From CAJXMH01 sp964001305 (GTDB lineage Bacteria; Bacteroidota; Bacteroidia; Flavobacteriales_E; Vicingaceae): 64,000 nt of DNA. Of this stretch, positions 16,698 to 26,215 are shown piece after piece. The notes beneath the pieces are model-generated. The model did no database searches, was not told the DNA's origin, and saw nothing but the letters and a program-made list of their open reading frames with translations. The stretch spans positions 1 to 64,000 of the forward strand of contig CAXFAI010000003.1 in assembly GCA_964001305.1 (NCBI GenBank), given 5' to 3'. The stretch's first letter is position 1; the number at the start of each line of letters is the position of its first letter. The translations under genes were made by a program, and so were the position numbers.

Positions 16698-17705
16698 ATG
16701 AAAGTTTTAGTTACAGGAGGTGCCGGATATATCGGATCGCATACAATCTTAGCATTGTTAGAAATGGGTTTCAACCAAATCGTTTCAGTTGATAATTACT
16801 TGAACTCTTCTGAAGAAACTTACCAAAGAATCCAACAAATAAGTGGTCATCATGTAGAGTATTATAATTTGGACTTAGCAAACGCTGAATCGACAGCTAA
16901 TTTTTTTGAAAAACACCAATTTGATGGAATCATACATTTCGCTGCTTTAAAATCAGTTCCCGAATCTGTAGAGAATCCAAACTTGTATTATAGCAACAAC
17001 TTAAATGCACTTCTAAATCTTTTAGAAGCAATTAAAAAAACTCCAGAAACTAAATTTATTTTTTCTAGTTCTTGTTCCGTTTATGGGAATCCAGAAGTAT
17101 TACCAGTTACTGAAGCAACCCCTTATGGCTCTGTTGAATCACCATATGCAAATACAAAAAAAATGGGAGAAGAAATTTTGGTAGACTTTTCGAAAGCAAA
17201 CCCCAATCACAAAACAATTTCTCTGCGGTATTTTAACCCCGCAGGTGCACATGAGTCGGGATTAATTGGTGAGACAAAAACTAAAAGACCGAATAATTTG
17301 GTCCCTATAATAGCACAACAAGCCATTGGAATTAGAGATACTTTCACTGTGTTTGGAAGTAATTACAATACAAAAGATGGCAGCTGTATCAGAGATTACA
17401 TTCATGTAAGCGACATTGCTAGAGCTCATGTTTTGGCATTGAAGCATCTTGAAAACTCAGCCAATGCATTTGATGTTATCAATTTAGGCAGTGGCAAGGG
17501 ATCGACCACATTAGAAGTTGTTAAGGCTTTTGAAGAAGTGAATCAAGTTGAATTAAACTACCAAATTGGACCAAGACGCGCTGGAGACGTGGCCATTATT
17601 TATGCAAATAATGAGAAAGCGAAAAAAGTTTTAAAGTGGCAACCTGAACTTGGAATTAAAGACATTGTTTCTTCCGCTTGGAAATGGCAACAGAATGCCA
17701 ATTAA
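16698..17705 (+). CDS. galE: UDP-glucose 4-epimerase
   Basis: 335 residues, the usual GalE length. Interconverts UDP-glucose and UDP-galactose (and often the N-acetyl forms) using tightly bound NAD. Visible motifs: VTGGAGYIGSHT at the N-terminus (NAD-binding GxxGxxG), the active-site Ser region SSSCSVYGNP, the catalytic YxxxK in SPYANTKKMGEE, LRYFNPAGAHESGLIGE, and RDYIHVSDIARAHVLAL. It is probably the supplier of galactose-type donors for the polysaccharide cluster nearby. The stop overlaps the convergent rlmH gene by 4 bases. Confidence 0.95.
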   Translation: MKVLVTGGAGYIGSHTILALLEMGFNQIVSVDNYLNSSEETYQRIQQISGHHVEYYNLDLANAESTANFFEKHQFDGIIHFAALKSVPESVENPNLYYSNNLNALLNLLEAIKKTPETKFIFSSSCSVYGNPEVLPVTEATPYGSVESPYANTKKMGEEILVDFSKANPNHKTISLRYFNPAGAHESGLIGETKTKRPNNLVPIIAQQAIGIRDTFTVFGSNYNTKDGSCIRDYIHVSDIARAHVLALKHLENSANAFDVINLGSGKGSTTLEVVKAFEEVNQVELNYQIGPRRAGDVAIIYANNEKAKKVLKWQPELGIKDIVSSAWKWQQNAN

Positions 17706-18172
17706 TGATGGTATTTCTCTCCTTTTAAAATAGTAAAAGCACGATACAATTGTTCAATAAAAATCAATCGTACCATTTGGTGAGTAAACGTCATTTTAGA
17801 TAGTGCTATTAAGCTATTTGCTCTTTCATAAACTGAATTCGAAAAGCCAAAAGCACCGCCAATACAAAACACAATTTCACGTTTACCGCTTAAAAGTTGC
17901 TTTTGAATTTCTTCCGAAAAGGATATAGATGTAAAATCCTTTCCCTTTTCATCTAACAAAAACAAATAACTTGCCTTATCTAATTCATTCAAAATTAACT
18001 TTCCCTCTTCTTCTATCGTATTTTCAACAGACTTTGAAGCCTTGTTTTTCTTAATTTGTAGAGTACTCACTTCAAATCGACAATAATGCGAAAGTCGATT
18101 TTCATATTCATTAAACAGCAGGGCAATTTCCTTTTGATCGGTCTTACCCACTAATAGTAATCTTATCTTCAT
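17702..18172 (-). CDS. rlmH: 23S rRNA (pseudouridine-1915 N3)-methyltransferase RlmH
   Basis: 156 residues from the ATG at 18172 (a GTG one codon upstream is also possible). It methylates pseudouridine 1915 in helix 69 of 23S rRNA, using S-adenosylmethionine. SPOUT-fold motifs are present: FLLDEKGKDFTSISFSE, IVFCIGGAFGFS (SAM-binding knot) and the conserved C-terminus MTFTHQMVRLIFIEQLYRAF...YHH. Length and ending match the family closely. Confidence 0.97.
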   Translation of the reverse strand: MKIRLLLVGKTDQKEIALLFNEYENRLSHYCRFEVSTLQIKKNKASKSVENTIEEEGKLILNELDKASYLFLLDEKGKDFTSISFSEEIQKQLLSGKREIVFCIGGAFGFSNSVYERANSLIALSKMTFTHQMVRLIFIEQLYRAFTILKGEKYHH

Positions 18173-18226
18173 CACTCAAAAGTAAAGTGTTTCTATTTTA
18201 TAACTCTCAAATGGGTACTTTTAACC

Positions 18227-18604
18227 ATGCGAAAATTACTTCTGTTCTTATTTTTTGCTCTAAACTTTGGGTTGATGGCTCAAGAAAGGGTTTACCAAAC
18301 CGCTTTTAATAAGGCAGATGCAAATCTTTTGATTTCTGAGTTTTCTGACCCTATTGATTTGCATTTAGTTGATAAAAAGGGACTTTATAGCAAACAACAA
18401 GCCTTATTAATCTTAACGGAATTCTTTAAGACCAATATAGGGTTAGTATACACTCGTAAGCATGAAGGTGGTTCTAAGTCAAAGTCTCGATTTGAAATTG
18501 GAGAATTAAAAAACAAAGAGCATCAATATCGAACTTACATTCTCTATCGAGAGCAAGCTAATTCATTACAAATTATCGAACTTCGCATCGAATTAGTAAA
18601 GTAA
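18227..18604 (+). CDS. DUF4783-like secreted protein
   Basis: 125 residues with a signal peptide (MRKLLLFLFFALNFGLMAQ). The mature part, with AFNKADANLLISEFSDPIDLHL, KKGLYSKQQALLILTEFF and a final strand pair (YRTYILYREQANSLQIIELRIE), is typical of the DUF4783 family of NTF2-like periplasmic proteins in Bacteroidota. Function unknown. It lies 10 bases before nadC; in many genomes of this phylum a DUF4783 gene sits beside nadC, and the same order is seen here. Confidence 0.82.
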   Translation: MRKLLLFLFFALNFGLMAQERVYQTAFNKADANLLISEFSDPIDLHLVDKKGLYSKQQALLILTEFFKTNIGLVYTRKHEGGSKSKSRFEIGELKNKEHQYRTYILYREQANSLQIIELRIELVK

Positions 18605-18614
18605 AATCTACAAT

Positions 18615-19451
18615 TTGGACTTATTTAAAGAAAGCATATCTGCTGCTCTAAAAGAAGATATTGGAAACGGAGATCATTCTGCTAATAGTTGTATACCTGA
18701 GAATGCCATTGGAAAAGCTCGATTACTAATTAAATCGAATGGAATATTGGCAGGGCTAGAAGTTGCAAAGGAAGTTTTTTATCAAGTAGACCCCACATGT
18801 AAGCTAAGTTGCCACATGAAAGATGGTGACACAATAAAAGTTGGTGACATTGCCTTTGAAGTTTCAGGATCTTCTCGTTCAATATTAAAAGCCGAACGAC
18901 TGGCTTTGAATTTTATGCAACGAATGAGTGGAATAGCGACTCATACTGCTTATTTAAAGAAATTATTGATTGGGACGAATACGCAAATTCTAGATACGAG
19001 AAAAACAACTCCTAACTTTCGCTTGTTTGAAAAACAAGCCGTTCTTCTTGGAGGTGGTCAAAATCATAGAATGGGTCTTTATGATATGATTATGATTAAG
19101 GACAATCATATCGATTATGCGGGTGGTATTTTGAAAGCCATAGAGAAAGCAAAATCTTACATCAAAGAGCAAGGTTTAAACATAAAAATAGAAATTGAAG
19201 CCAGAGATCTGGATGAAGTTCATGAAATTTTAAATTCTCCCAAAGTGGATCGAATTATGCTTGACAACTTTTCCTATGACGATTTAAAGACAGCTGTTCG
19301 TTTAATTGGTGACCGCTCTGAAACTGAAGCATCAGGAGGAATAACCGAAGAGACTATTAGACAATATGCTGAATGTGGTGTTGATTACATTAGCGTAGGT
19401 GCATTAACGCATCAAATTAAAAGTCTTGACATGAGTTTAAAAGCCATTTAA
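18615..19451 (+). CDS. nadC: Nicotinate-nucleotide pyrophosphorylase (quinolinate phosphoribosyltransferase)
   Basis: 278 residues from a TTG start; no ATG or GTG is available upstream in frame before a stop, and the family begins with this LFKESISAALKEDIGNGDHS helix. Converts quinolinate and PRPP to nicotinate mononucleotide in de novo NAD synthesis. Motifs: DTRKTTPNFRLFEKQAVLLGGG (substrate site, here cited as DTRKTTP and GGGQNHR), MIKDNHI, IEIEARDLDEV, IMLDNF and EASGGI. The stop overlaps the next start as TAATG. Confidence 0.95.
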   Translation: MDLFKESISAALKEDIGNGDHSANSCIPENAIGKARLLIKSNGILAGLEVAKEVFYQVDPTCKLSCHMKDGDTIKVGDIAFEVSGSSRSILKAERLALNFMQRMSGIATHTAYLKKLLIGTNTQILDTRKTTPNFRLFEKQAVLLGGGQNHRMGLYDMIMIKDNHIDYAGGILKAIEKAKSYIKEQGLNIKIEIEARDLDEVHEILNSPKVDRIMLDNFSYDDLKTAVRLIGDRSETEASGGITEETIRQYAECGVDYISVGALTHQIKSLDMSLKAI

Positions 19452-20398
19452 TGATAGATCATTGGATTAAAAGAATAGAGAATTCTTACCCTGTTGTTAG
19501 AACCATCGAGATATCGAAACAGTTGGTTTTACCAGGATTCGACAAACTTCCTGTTTACTATGTTGCTAAGTTTTTCATCAAGGGAATTCAAGAAGGCTTA
19601 ATTGCTACAAAAGCTTCTTCCATGGCATTCAAGTTTTTCTTGGCCATTTTTCCTACGGTCATTTTTCTACTGACGTTAATTCCATTTATTCCTATAGATA
19701 ATTTCAGACAATTATTGCTTGAAATACTTGAAGACATATTGCCGAGCACAGCTTATGCCTTTGTTCAAGGTGAAGTCATAAATCTGGTTACTCAACCTGA
19801 CGGGGGTTTGCTTTCTTTTGGTTTTATTTTCGCAATTTACCTAGCAACAAATGGTATTGATGGAATGCTAGAAGCTTTCAAGGACAGTTACAATACAACC
19901 ATAAAAAGAAACTTCTTAAAGCAGAAAATGCTATCCGCAGCTCTTTTGTTTATTCTAACCTTTTTGGTGGTTATTGCTATTGCAGCTATTATCACTGCGG
20001 AATACTTAATTGGATTCATTATACAAGAAGGAAGTTTTAGTTCATTTTTAATTAGCCTAGGTAAATGGATTATAATGGCCGCCTTGGGTTTCTTTGGAAT
20101 TAGCTTTGTCTACTACCTTGGTGGTGACCGAAGTGGAAAGTGGCGCTTTTTCTCGGCAGGCTCTACACTTGCCACCTTTCTTGTATTAATTGTTTCCCTA
20201 GGGTTTGGTTTTTACGTAGATAACTTTGCCAATTACAATAAGATTTACGGCTCAATTGGTACCATTATCGTACTGATGTTATGGATATATTTCATTTCTT
20301 TTGTTCTACTCATTGGCTTTGAATTAAACGCCAGTATCCAACAAGCAGGATCGATTAAGAAAGTGGAAGAGGATATCGATAAAGAGCCTTTACTTTAA
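19451..20398 (+). CDS. YihY/BrkB-family inner-membrane protein
   Basis: 315 residues with six membrane helices. Motifs of the YihY/BrkB family are clear: TKASSMAFKFFLAIFPTVIFLLTLIPF near residue 55 (cited as SSMAFKFFLAIFP), FAIYLATNGIDGMLEAF, YNKIYGSIGTIIVLMLWIY and the ending FVLLIGFELNAS. The family was once called ribonuclease BN but is a membrane protein of uncertain function. Translationally coupled to nadC through TAATG, and its 3' end overlaps the convergent flippase gene by 9 bases. Confidence 0.9.
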   Translation: MIDHWIKRIENSYPVVRTIEISKQLVLPGFDKLPVYYVAKFFIKGIQEGLIATKASSMAFKFFLAIFPTVIFLLTLIPFIPIDNFRQLLLEILEDILPSTAYAFVQGEVINLVTQPDGGLLSFGFIFAIYLATNGIDGMLEAFKDSYNTTIKRNFLKQKMLSAALLFILTFLVVIAIAAIITAEYLIGFIIQEGSFSSFLISLGKWIIMAALGFFGISFVYYLGGDRSGKWRFFSAGSTLATFLVLIVSLGFGFYVDNFANYNKIYGSIGTIIVLMLWIYFISFVLLIGFELNASIQQAGSIKKVEEDIDKEPLL

Positions 20399-21877
20399 AC
20401 TATTTCTAAACTTAGCCATATGTTGATTAACAAAAATGTTAATATCATCAGACACTTTTAGAAAGTAAAAACTCCCGCTTAGAACAAATGAAATCACTGC
20501 GAGTTTGTATATTGAATCTATGTAGATGTTAGCTAAATCAGGTAATATTTCTCCTAATACAAAACCAACTAATAAAATTGCAGTAACTAAAAGTGTTTTA
20601 GTTGAAAATGGTTGCATTTTTAATTTGATAAACACGAAACTAAATCGAATTAGATTAAAGCAAACAATGGATAATGCAGTAGCAAAGGCAGCACCTTCTA
20701 TACCCCATATTGGAATAAAAACACTATTCGTAAAATAGGTCAAAACCCCTAATAATAAACCCGTTATGGTATCAAACCGATAATATTTTGAAATACTAAT
20801 TAATTGTCCGTTTGCTCCAAACATGAGGTTTATAATTTTAGAAAGTCCTAAAATTAAAAACACCCATTTTCCTTGATCATACACTTTTCCTTGAATTATA
20901 TAAAAATTATCAATTGCAGCCCACATAAGTGCAAATACAGATCCACTTAAGATATATTGTGTTAGTGCCGTCTTTTGATAGACTTTCTCAAGTTCATCCA
21001 TTTTCTTTTCTTTCCATGACTTTGATAATACCGCTAATGAAATACGACCGATTGCATTTCCAGGTATCATCAATAGCATTGATAAGTAGACTGCATTACC
21101 ATAAATTGCTGTGGCACTTAAACCTATTGCTCCTCCGATCATTAAAATATCAATTCGATTAACAAGGACCGTTGCCACTCCTTGCAAAATGGAAAAAGAA
21201 CTATAATTGAAATAGACCTTTCTGAGTGATTTTCTAAAAAAATTTCTCTTCAACTTTAAATTAAACTCCCCTTGAGAAATTAAATAGATAATAAAAGCTA
21301 GTATGTTAACTACGTAAGTAAGATTTATTCCAACGACAAAGCCATAAAAGTCTATCCATTCAAGGTAAAAGAGAAGTAAAAGAAAAGTAGTCATTAAGCG
21401 GTTAAATACGCTTTTTAACATCACAGAAAATGCCGTTTTTGATCTTGCTTGCAGGTAGCTATCAAACACATTATCATACAATAACAAAAAAGAAAGTGGA
21501 ATAACAAACAAGAAATAGTCAACAAACAAAGGACTCTTCTCGATGTAATAGCTCATGATTTCACTTTTAAAAAGAAACATGAGTCCAGTGATTATAAGAA
21601 ACCCAAAAAATGGAAGCAACAATCCAAGTGCAAGTAATCCATTATCGTTTTTACCTTCTCTATTAAAAAATGGGAAGAATTTCACGAGGCTACGATAAGT
21701 ACCAAGATGAGAGATTTGACTTGAAAATACAGCAACATTTAGTAAAATCTCTCTTAATCCAAATTCTTCTGGAGTAAATAATTGAGTCATTAAAAGGGTA
21801 ATATTTACAAACCCAATAATTACTCCTAAATAATTGAATACAGCAGCCTGAGAGGCTTGCTTGGAAATTACGCCCAA
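20390..21877 (-). CDS. Polysaccharide flippase (Wzx-like, MOP superfamily)
   Basis: 495 residues with about 14 membrane helices. The N-terminus (AVFNYLGVIIGFVNITLL, FTPEEFGLREILLNVAVF) and the mid-protein RIDILMIGGAIGLSATAIYGNAVYL are typical of the oligosaccharide flippase/MVF branch that moves lipid-linked glycan units across the inner membrane. The TTG start directly follows the stop of the HAD gene upstream, so it is the last gene of the long minus-strand polysaccharide run. Specificity for the glycan cannot be read. Confidence 0.88.
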   Translation of the reverse strand: MGVISKQASQAAVFNYLGVIIGFVNITLLMTQLFTPEEFGLREILLNVAVFSSQISHLGTYRSLVKFFPFFNREGKNDNGLLALGLLLPFFGFLIITGLMFLFKSEIMSYYIEKSPLFVDYFLFVIPLSFLLLYDNVFDSYLQARSKTAFSVMLKSVFNRLMTTFLLLLFYLEWIDFYGFVVGINLTYVVNILAFIIYLISQGEFNLKLKRNFFRKSLRKVYFNYSSFSILQGVATVLVNRIDILMIGGAIGLSATAIYGNAVYLSMLLMIPGNAIGRISLAVLSKSWKEKKMDELEKVYQKTALTQYILSGSVFALMWAAIDNFYIIQGKVYDQGKWVFLILGLSKIINLMFGANGQLISISKYYRFDTITGLLLGVLTYFTNSVFIPIWGIEGAAFATALSIVCFNLIRFSFVFIKLKMQPFSTKTLLVTAILLVGFVLGEILPDLANIYIDSIYKLAVISFVLSGSFYFLKVSDDINIFVNQHMAKFRNSLK

Positions 21878-22585
21878 TTAAATAAACTTTAGTTGACTTA
21901 AATTTTTCACCTCAAAGGTAGCAGGATAATCAGTTTGCACAGCACCCTTTGGATTGTACCAACAACTATCTATTCCTGCGTTTATTGCAGCTAAGATATC
22001 CATATGAGGTTTATCGCCTAAGATTATTGTTTCTTTCTTGTTCAAATCCAATTCGTTGCAAATGGAATCTATAAATTTAATAGAAGGCTTTCTAATTTTC
22101 ATTTCTGCAGAAATATAAACCTCATCAATAAACGCTTCAATTTCAAACTTTTGCAGTAACAATTTAACATGTTGAGGTGAAAAGTTATTGGTAGAAATAA
22201 TAAGTCTTTTACCTTCATTCTTGGCAGCTTTTAGCATTTCTAAAACGCCTTCTATACGTTTTGTAATTGCCAACTCTGCTTGAACATATTGAGTTTCTAA
22301 TTCAAGGTAAGGTTTGGTAAACTGCACATTTAATTGACTTTCTATTTCTTCTAAATATTCATTGAAATGATATTCTCGAAGTGACTCATGTGCTTTTGCG
22401 CGGATTTCATTTCGAATAATAAAAAGTTGATTAACCAACGATTCTATATCTTCATTTCTTTGGTTAACTAAGTCTTGTGCTAAAAATTTGATTGCTTTTA
22501 AAGTGTATACTTCAAAAGGCTGATTTATTCGAACTAGAGTGTCACCAACGTCGAGTAGAATATTCCGATGTTTAAGCTCAACCAT
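21878..22585 (-). CDS. HAD-superfamily hydrolase
   Basis: 235 residues. Motif I is ILLDVGDTLVRI (D-V-G-D-T), motif II ISTNNF, motif III Lys in KIRKPS, motif IV ILGDKPHMDILAAINAG. The layout with a helical cap after motif I is that of HAD subfamily IA phosphatases. In the canonical DxDGT motif the second Asp sits at +2; here it is Gly, with Asp at +3, a variation known in some branches. It lies 5 bases after the nucleotidyltransferase/kinase gene and may dephosphorylate a sugar phosphate made there (inference). Confidence 0.85.
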   Translation of the reverse strand: MVELKHRNILLDVGDTLVRINQPFEVYTLKAIKFLAQDLVNQRNEDIESLVNQLFIIRNEIRAKAHESLREYHFNEYLEEIESQLNVQFTKPYLELETQYVQAELAITKRIEGVLEMLKAAKNEGKRLIISTNNFSPQHVKLLLQKFEIEAFIDEVYISAEMKIRKPSIKFIDSICNELDLNKKETIILGDKPHMDILAAINAGIDSCWYNPKGAVQTDYPATFEVKNLSQLKFI

Positions 22586-22590
22586 TATAA

Positions 22591-24147
22591 CTACTGAAGC
22601 TCTTGGCGTTGATTTAAGAAGTTCATTACCTCATCAAGCTTTATTGGAATATTTCCAATCTTATTCACTTCTATGTATGAAGCTACATTTCCAAGATATA
22701 CAGCTTCTGCTATTGAACCACCTGAAAGTGTTACTAAAGTTACCATACTAAGCATGGCATCTCCGGCACCCATAGGATCTATGGCTTTCTTTTCCAAAGC
22801 TGGAATAAATTCATTCTCTAAAAAATTCTCCTCTTTGCCATACACCTTAAAATCTTGATTTTTAAAGGCCAATACTCCATTTGCTCCTAATGTAATGATG
22901 ATGTTTTTACTTCTTGTCTTTTTCAAGATACGACTTGCAATATTCGATAAGCCGCTTTTTTTATCATCAAAGACCATTCGCGCTTCTTTCTCAGTAGGAG
23001 TAATCAAGAAGGTATCTTTATACTTTGCAATATTTCCTCCTAAAGTACTGCTCACATCAGCAATTACTTTTATGCCTTGCTCATTGGCCCATTGCGTTAC
23101 TTCTTCCCTAACTCGATCTGAAACAAAACCATAAGCAAAGTCTGAAAATATGAGTCCATCTGCATCAGCATGTTTAGTCTTGATCGTTTCTATAACAAAA
23201 TCCTCTTCTTCTACAGTTAATGTGATGGGTTCGGAATAATCAACTTTCAGTAATTTTTGTACATCGGCTATAAATCTACTTTTCTTGATTGTTGGCGTTT
23301 TTTCTCTTCGTACAAAATCGAAATTCACTCCAATTTCAGTCAAGTCATTTTCTAAAAACTTTGTAGCTTCTGAAGTATCATTTACAATAGACACTAAGTT
23401 TGAATTGGCACCTAGGCTAGCTAGATGTTTCGCTACAATACCTGCAGCTCCAACATAAGTCCTTGTTTCTACTGGACGTATTGTCAAAATTGGAGCTTCA
23501 GAAGCTAAATCAATTACTTCCGTTTGAATATATTCATCAATAATGGCTTCACCAACAACAACTACTTTTTTATCCTTAAAAGAATCTATACGATCGGTAA
23601 GCTTTTTGAGATCTATATCATTTCTTTGACAAAAGACTTTATAAACCTCATAATCCAATGCAAATTGTTTCTTAAAATCTTCAATTAATCGAGAGGAAGA
23701 AAAGACTACATCTCCTGAGGTGAAGTAAACTTTACCTCCATATTGCTCTACTATATTTCTTTCATCACCAAAAACCCCATCATAAACACTTTCATACTCT
23801 TTCCCCTTAACATAAATATTAGGTCTTACTAAATCCAACAAAGGTCCTGCCCAACTATGATCATCCAAACAAACATAATCTACAATTTGCAGGGCTGCCA
23901 TAGAGTTAAGGCGAAGTTCTTGAGGCATATACGGCCGGTCATCTCCTTTTAAAATAAACTTATCTGGTGTTAAGGAAACCACCAATATATCTCCAAACTT
24001 TTTAGACTGCTCGAGATAGCGGACATGTCCTGGATGAATGATATCAAAACAGCCATGACATTGAACGACCTTCTTTCCTTCATCCTTTAAATTAGCGACT
24101 ACTTTCGCTAACTCTTCTTTACTTTTAATTTTATCTTCAATTCCCAT
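22591..24147 (-). CDS. Nucleotidyltransferase/PfkB sugar kinase fusion, HldE-like with reversed domain order
   Basis: 518 residues. Residues about 20-165 form a cytidylyltransferase-like domain with GCFDIIHPGHVRYL (HxGH at 38-41), LKGDDRPYMP and YVKGKEYES. Residues about 185-510 form a PfkB/ribokinase-type kinase with VVVGEAIIDEYI, YVGAAGIVAKHLASLGA and the catalytic DPMGAGDAML (Asp about 463). E. coli HldE, which makes ADP-heptose, has the kinase first and the nucleotidyltransferase second; here the order is reversed. The likely role is to phosphorylate a sugar phosphate and activate it to an NDP-sugar for the surface polysaccharide. It overlaps the aminotransferase gene upstream by 11 bases. 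Confidence 0.88.
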   Translation of the reverse strand: MGIEDKIKSKEELAKVVANLKDEGKKVVQCHGCFDIIHPGHVRYLEQSKKFGDILVVSLTPDKFILKGDDRPYMPQELRLNSMAALQIVDYVCLDDHSWAGPLLDLVRPNIYVKGKEYESVYDGVFGDERNIVEQYGGKVYFTSGDVVFSSSRLIEDFKKQFALDYEVYKVFCQRNDIDLKKLTDRIDSFKDKKVVVVGEAIIDEYIQTEVIDLASEAPILTIRPVETRTYVGAAGIVAKHLASLGANSNLVSIVNDTSEATKFLENDLTEIGVNFDFVRREKTPTIKKSRFIADVQKLLKVDYSEPITLTVEEEDFVIETIKTKHADADGLIFSDFAYGFVSDRVREEVTQWANEQGIKVIADVSSTLGGNIAKYKDTFLITPTEKEARMVFDDKKSGLSNIASRILKKTRSKNIIITLGANGVLAFKNQDFKVYGKEENFLENEFIPALEKKAIDPMGAGDAMLSMVTLVTLSGGSIAEAVYLGNVASYIEVNKIGNIPIKLDEVMNFLNQRQELQ

Positions 24148-25231
24148 GAAAAAAGTTTTTTACAGTTTGTATCGTAAAATCAACCTGTTCATCTGTTAGT
24201 TCAGGATACACCGGTAAGCTAAGAATTGTTTTTACAACTTTTTCCGTATTGCTTAAATCATGTTTAATTACTTCTTGAGCTGGTAATTGTTGATGAATTG
24301 CAATTGGGTAATGAACTTTTGAATCAACTCCGTTTTCTTTCAAATATTGAGCTAGTTCATCTCTTCTTTCCGTCTGTATAACAAAAGCATGAAATACTGG
24401 CTCATATTCATCGGAATAAGATGGCACTTTTACTAGTTCATTAAGTGCTGAGATATAACGATCTGCAATTGCTCTTCTTCTTCTATTCCAATCTGGCAAA
24501 CGTTTAACCTTTATATTCAAAATAGCAGCTTGTATTGCATCTAATCTAGAGTTTATACTCCAAAATTCAAGTTCATCTCTGTTTTTAAGTCCATGATTAC
24601 GTGCTTTGAGCAGCCATTCGTATAGCGATTTATCATTAGTGGTAATGATACCTGCATCACCTGCTGCGGCTAAGTTCTTTAATGGGTGCAAACTAAATGA
24701 GCCTAATTTTCCTATGCCTCCTACTGCTTTTCCCTTGTATTTTGCTCCTATGGCTTGTGCAGCATCTTCAATAACCGGAATTTGGTGTTTATCTGCAATA
24801 GCAAGAATTGCATCCATATCTGCAGGCCTTCCAGTCAAATGAACTACAATGATTGCCTTCGTATTTGGTGTAATGGCTTCTTCCATTACCGATGGATTCA
24901 TATTAAAATGTTCATCCACATCTATTAGAACTGGCTTAGCCCCAATTAAAGCAATAGAAGAGGCCGAAGCTAAATACGAATGAGAAACAGTAATCACTTC
25001 GTCTCCACAGTTTACACCTAAGGCCCTCATGCTTAACATTAAAGAATCGGTGCCATTTGCTACTCCTACAGCATATTTCGTTTCACATATTTGTGCAATT
25101 TTTTCTTCAAATCGCTCTACTTCTTTTCCAAGAATAAACATGCCGCTATCTAACAGCTCAGCTACTTTGGCCAATAGTTCGTCTCGGTCTTCTTGATGTT
25201 GAGCACCAAGGTTAACATAAGGAACTCTCAT
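24137..25231 (-). CDS. DegT/DnrJ/EryC1/StrS-family sugar aminotransferase
   Basis: 364 residues, usual family length. PLP-dependent transamination of a keto-sugar nucleotide. Visible motifs: VPYVNLGAQ at the N-terminus, VANGTDSLMLSMRALGV (cofactor phosphate site), VIEDAAQAIGAKYKG and the PLP lysine in SFSLHPLKNLAAAGDAG (Lys185). The ending (HQQLPAQE, TILSLPVYPELTDEQVD) is also typical. Lies between the epimerase (3 bases) and the fused kinase (11-base overlap) and so probably adds an amino group to a sugar of the polysaccharide. Confidence 0.92.
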   Translation of the reverse strand: MRVPYVNLGAQHQEDRDELLAKVAELLDSGMFILGKEVERFEEKIAQICETKYAVGVANGTDSLMLSMRALGVNCGDEVITVSHSYLASASSIALIGAKPVLIDVDEHFNMNPSVMEEAITPNTKAIIVVHLTGRPADMDAILAIADKHQIPVIEDAAQAIGAKYKGKAVGGIGKLGSFSLHPLKNLAAAGDAGIITTNDKSLYEWLLKARNHGLKNRDELEFWSINSRLDAIQAAILNIKVKRLPDWNRRRRAIADRYISALNELVKVPSYSDEYEPVFHAFVIQTERRDELAQYLKENGVDSKVHYPIAIHQQLPAQEVIKHDLSNTEKVVKTILSLPVYPELTDEQVDFTIQTVKNFFHGN

Positions 25232-25234
25232 GTT

Positions 25235-26212
25235 CTATTTCAAATTTATGTTTTGCATCAATTTAACGTTGAAATAGTTTTCATCATCAAATGAATTCGG
25301 AATTAATCCTTTGTCAAAAGCTGTTTTTAAGTCTCTTACCGCATCTTCAATTGAATGCTCCGGTACAAATCCAATCTCATTTTTAATGTATTCTGAAGAG
25401 ATATGATAAGATCGATTATCATTTGTTGGCTCCACTTTAATATCCACTTCTCCAATGACATTTTTAACCATTTGTGCAATTTCCATAACTGAAAAGTTCT
25501 GATAACCTGCATTAAATATCTTATTGTTGATTTTGTCAGAAGGTAGTACCAATAGTTTAAGATATAAGTTCGTCATATCTTCCACATGCAAGTTTGGTCT
25601 CTTCTGCTTTCCACCAAATACTTTAATAAACCCTTTGTTTATGGCAAAATTGGTTAAAATATTGACCGTTAAATCGAGTCTCAAACGCGGAGAATACCCA
25701 CATACTGTTGCAGGTCTAACGGTGGTAACTGTGAAATCTTCAGAAGGATATTTTTTTAATATTGCTTCACACTCTGCCTTAAACTTAGAATAATCAGTCA
25801 AAGGTTCCAACTCCATATCTTCGGTCACTTCTGGGGTATCTTTGATACCATAAACAGAAGCTGAAGAAGCGTAAATAAAGCGTTTTACACCAGCTTCTTT
25901 CGACATCTTTACCAAAGGTTCAAATGGATCTAAATTGATGGATTTTCCTAAATCGGGATTTAACTCAAAAGAAGGGTCATTAGAAATACAAGCTAAGTGA
26001 ATAACTGCATCTTGCCCTTGAACTAATTGGTTGACTAACTCATAATCTCGAATATCGCCTTTAACCGCATTTAATCGCTCGTGCTTTGGTAGTTTATCTT
26101 CCCCGTAAATCATCAAATCCAAAACAGTTACTTCGTAGCCTTCGTTTAACAATTTTGGGACTAATACGGCTCCTACATAGCCTGCTCCTCCGGTTATAAA
26201 AATTTTTTTCAT
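25235..26212 (-). CDS. NAD-dependent epimerase/dehydratase (extended SDR)
   Basis: 325 residues. ITGGAGYVGAVLVPKLL is the NAD-binding GxxGxxG; the active-site region has YASSASVYGIKD and the catalytic YxxxK in DYSKFKAECEAIL; TVRPATVCGYSPRLRLD and PNLHVEDMTNLYLKLL follow. It belongs to the nucleotide-sugar epimerase/dehydratase group; the exact reaction is not readable. Three bases separate it from the aminotransferase gene, a common pairing in amino-sugar pathways. Confidence 0.9.
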   Translation of the reverse strand: MKKIFITGGAGYVGAVLVPKLLNEGYEVTVLDLMIYGEDKLPKHERLNAVKGDIRDYELVNQLVQGQDAVIHLACISNDPSFELNPDLGKSINLDPFEPLVKMSKEAGVKRFIYASSASVYGIKDTPEVTEDMELEPLTDYSKFKAECEAILKKYPSEDFTVTTVRPATVCGYSPRLRLDLTVNILTNFAINKGFIKVFGGKQKRPNLHVEDMTNLYLKLLVLPSDKINNKIFNAGYQNFSVMEIAQMVKNVIGEVDIKVEPTNDNRSYHISSEYIKNEIGFVPEHSIEDAVRDLKTAFDKGLIPNSFDDENYFNVKLMQNINLK

Positions 26213-26215
26213 TTT

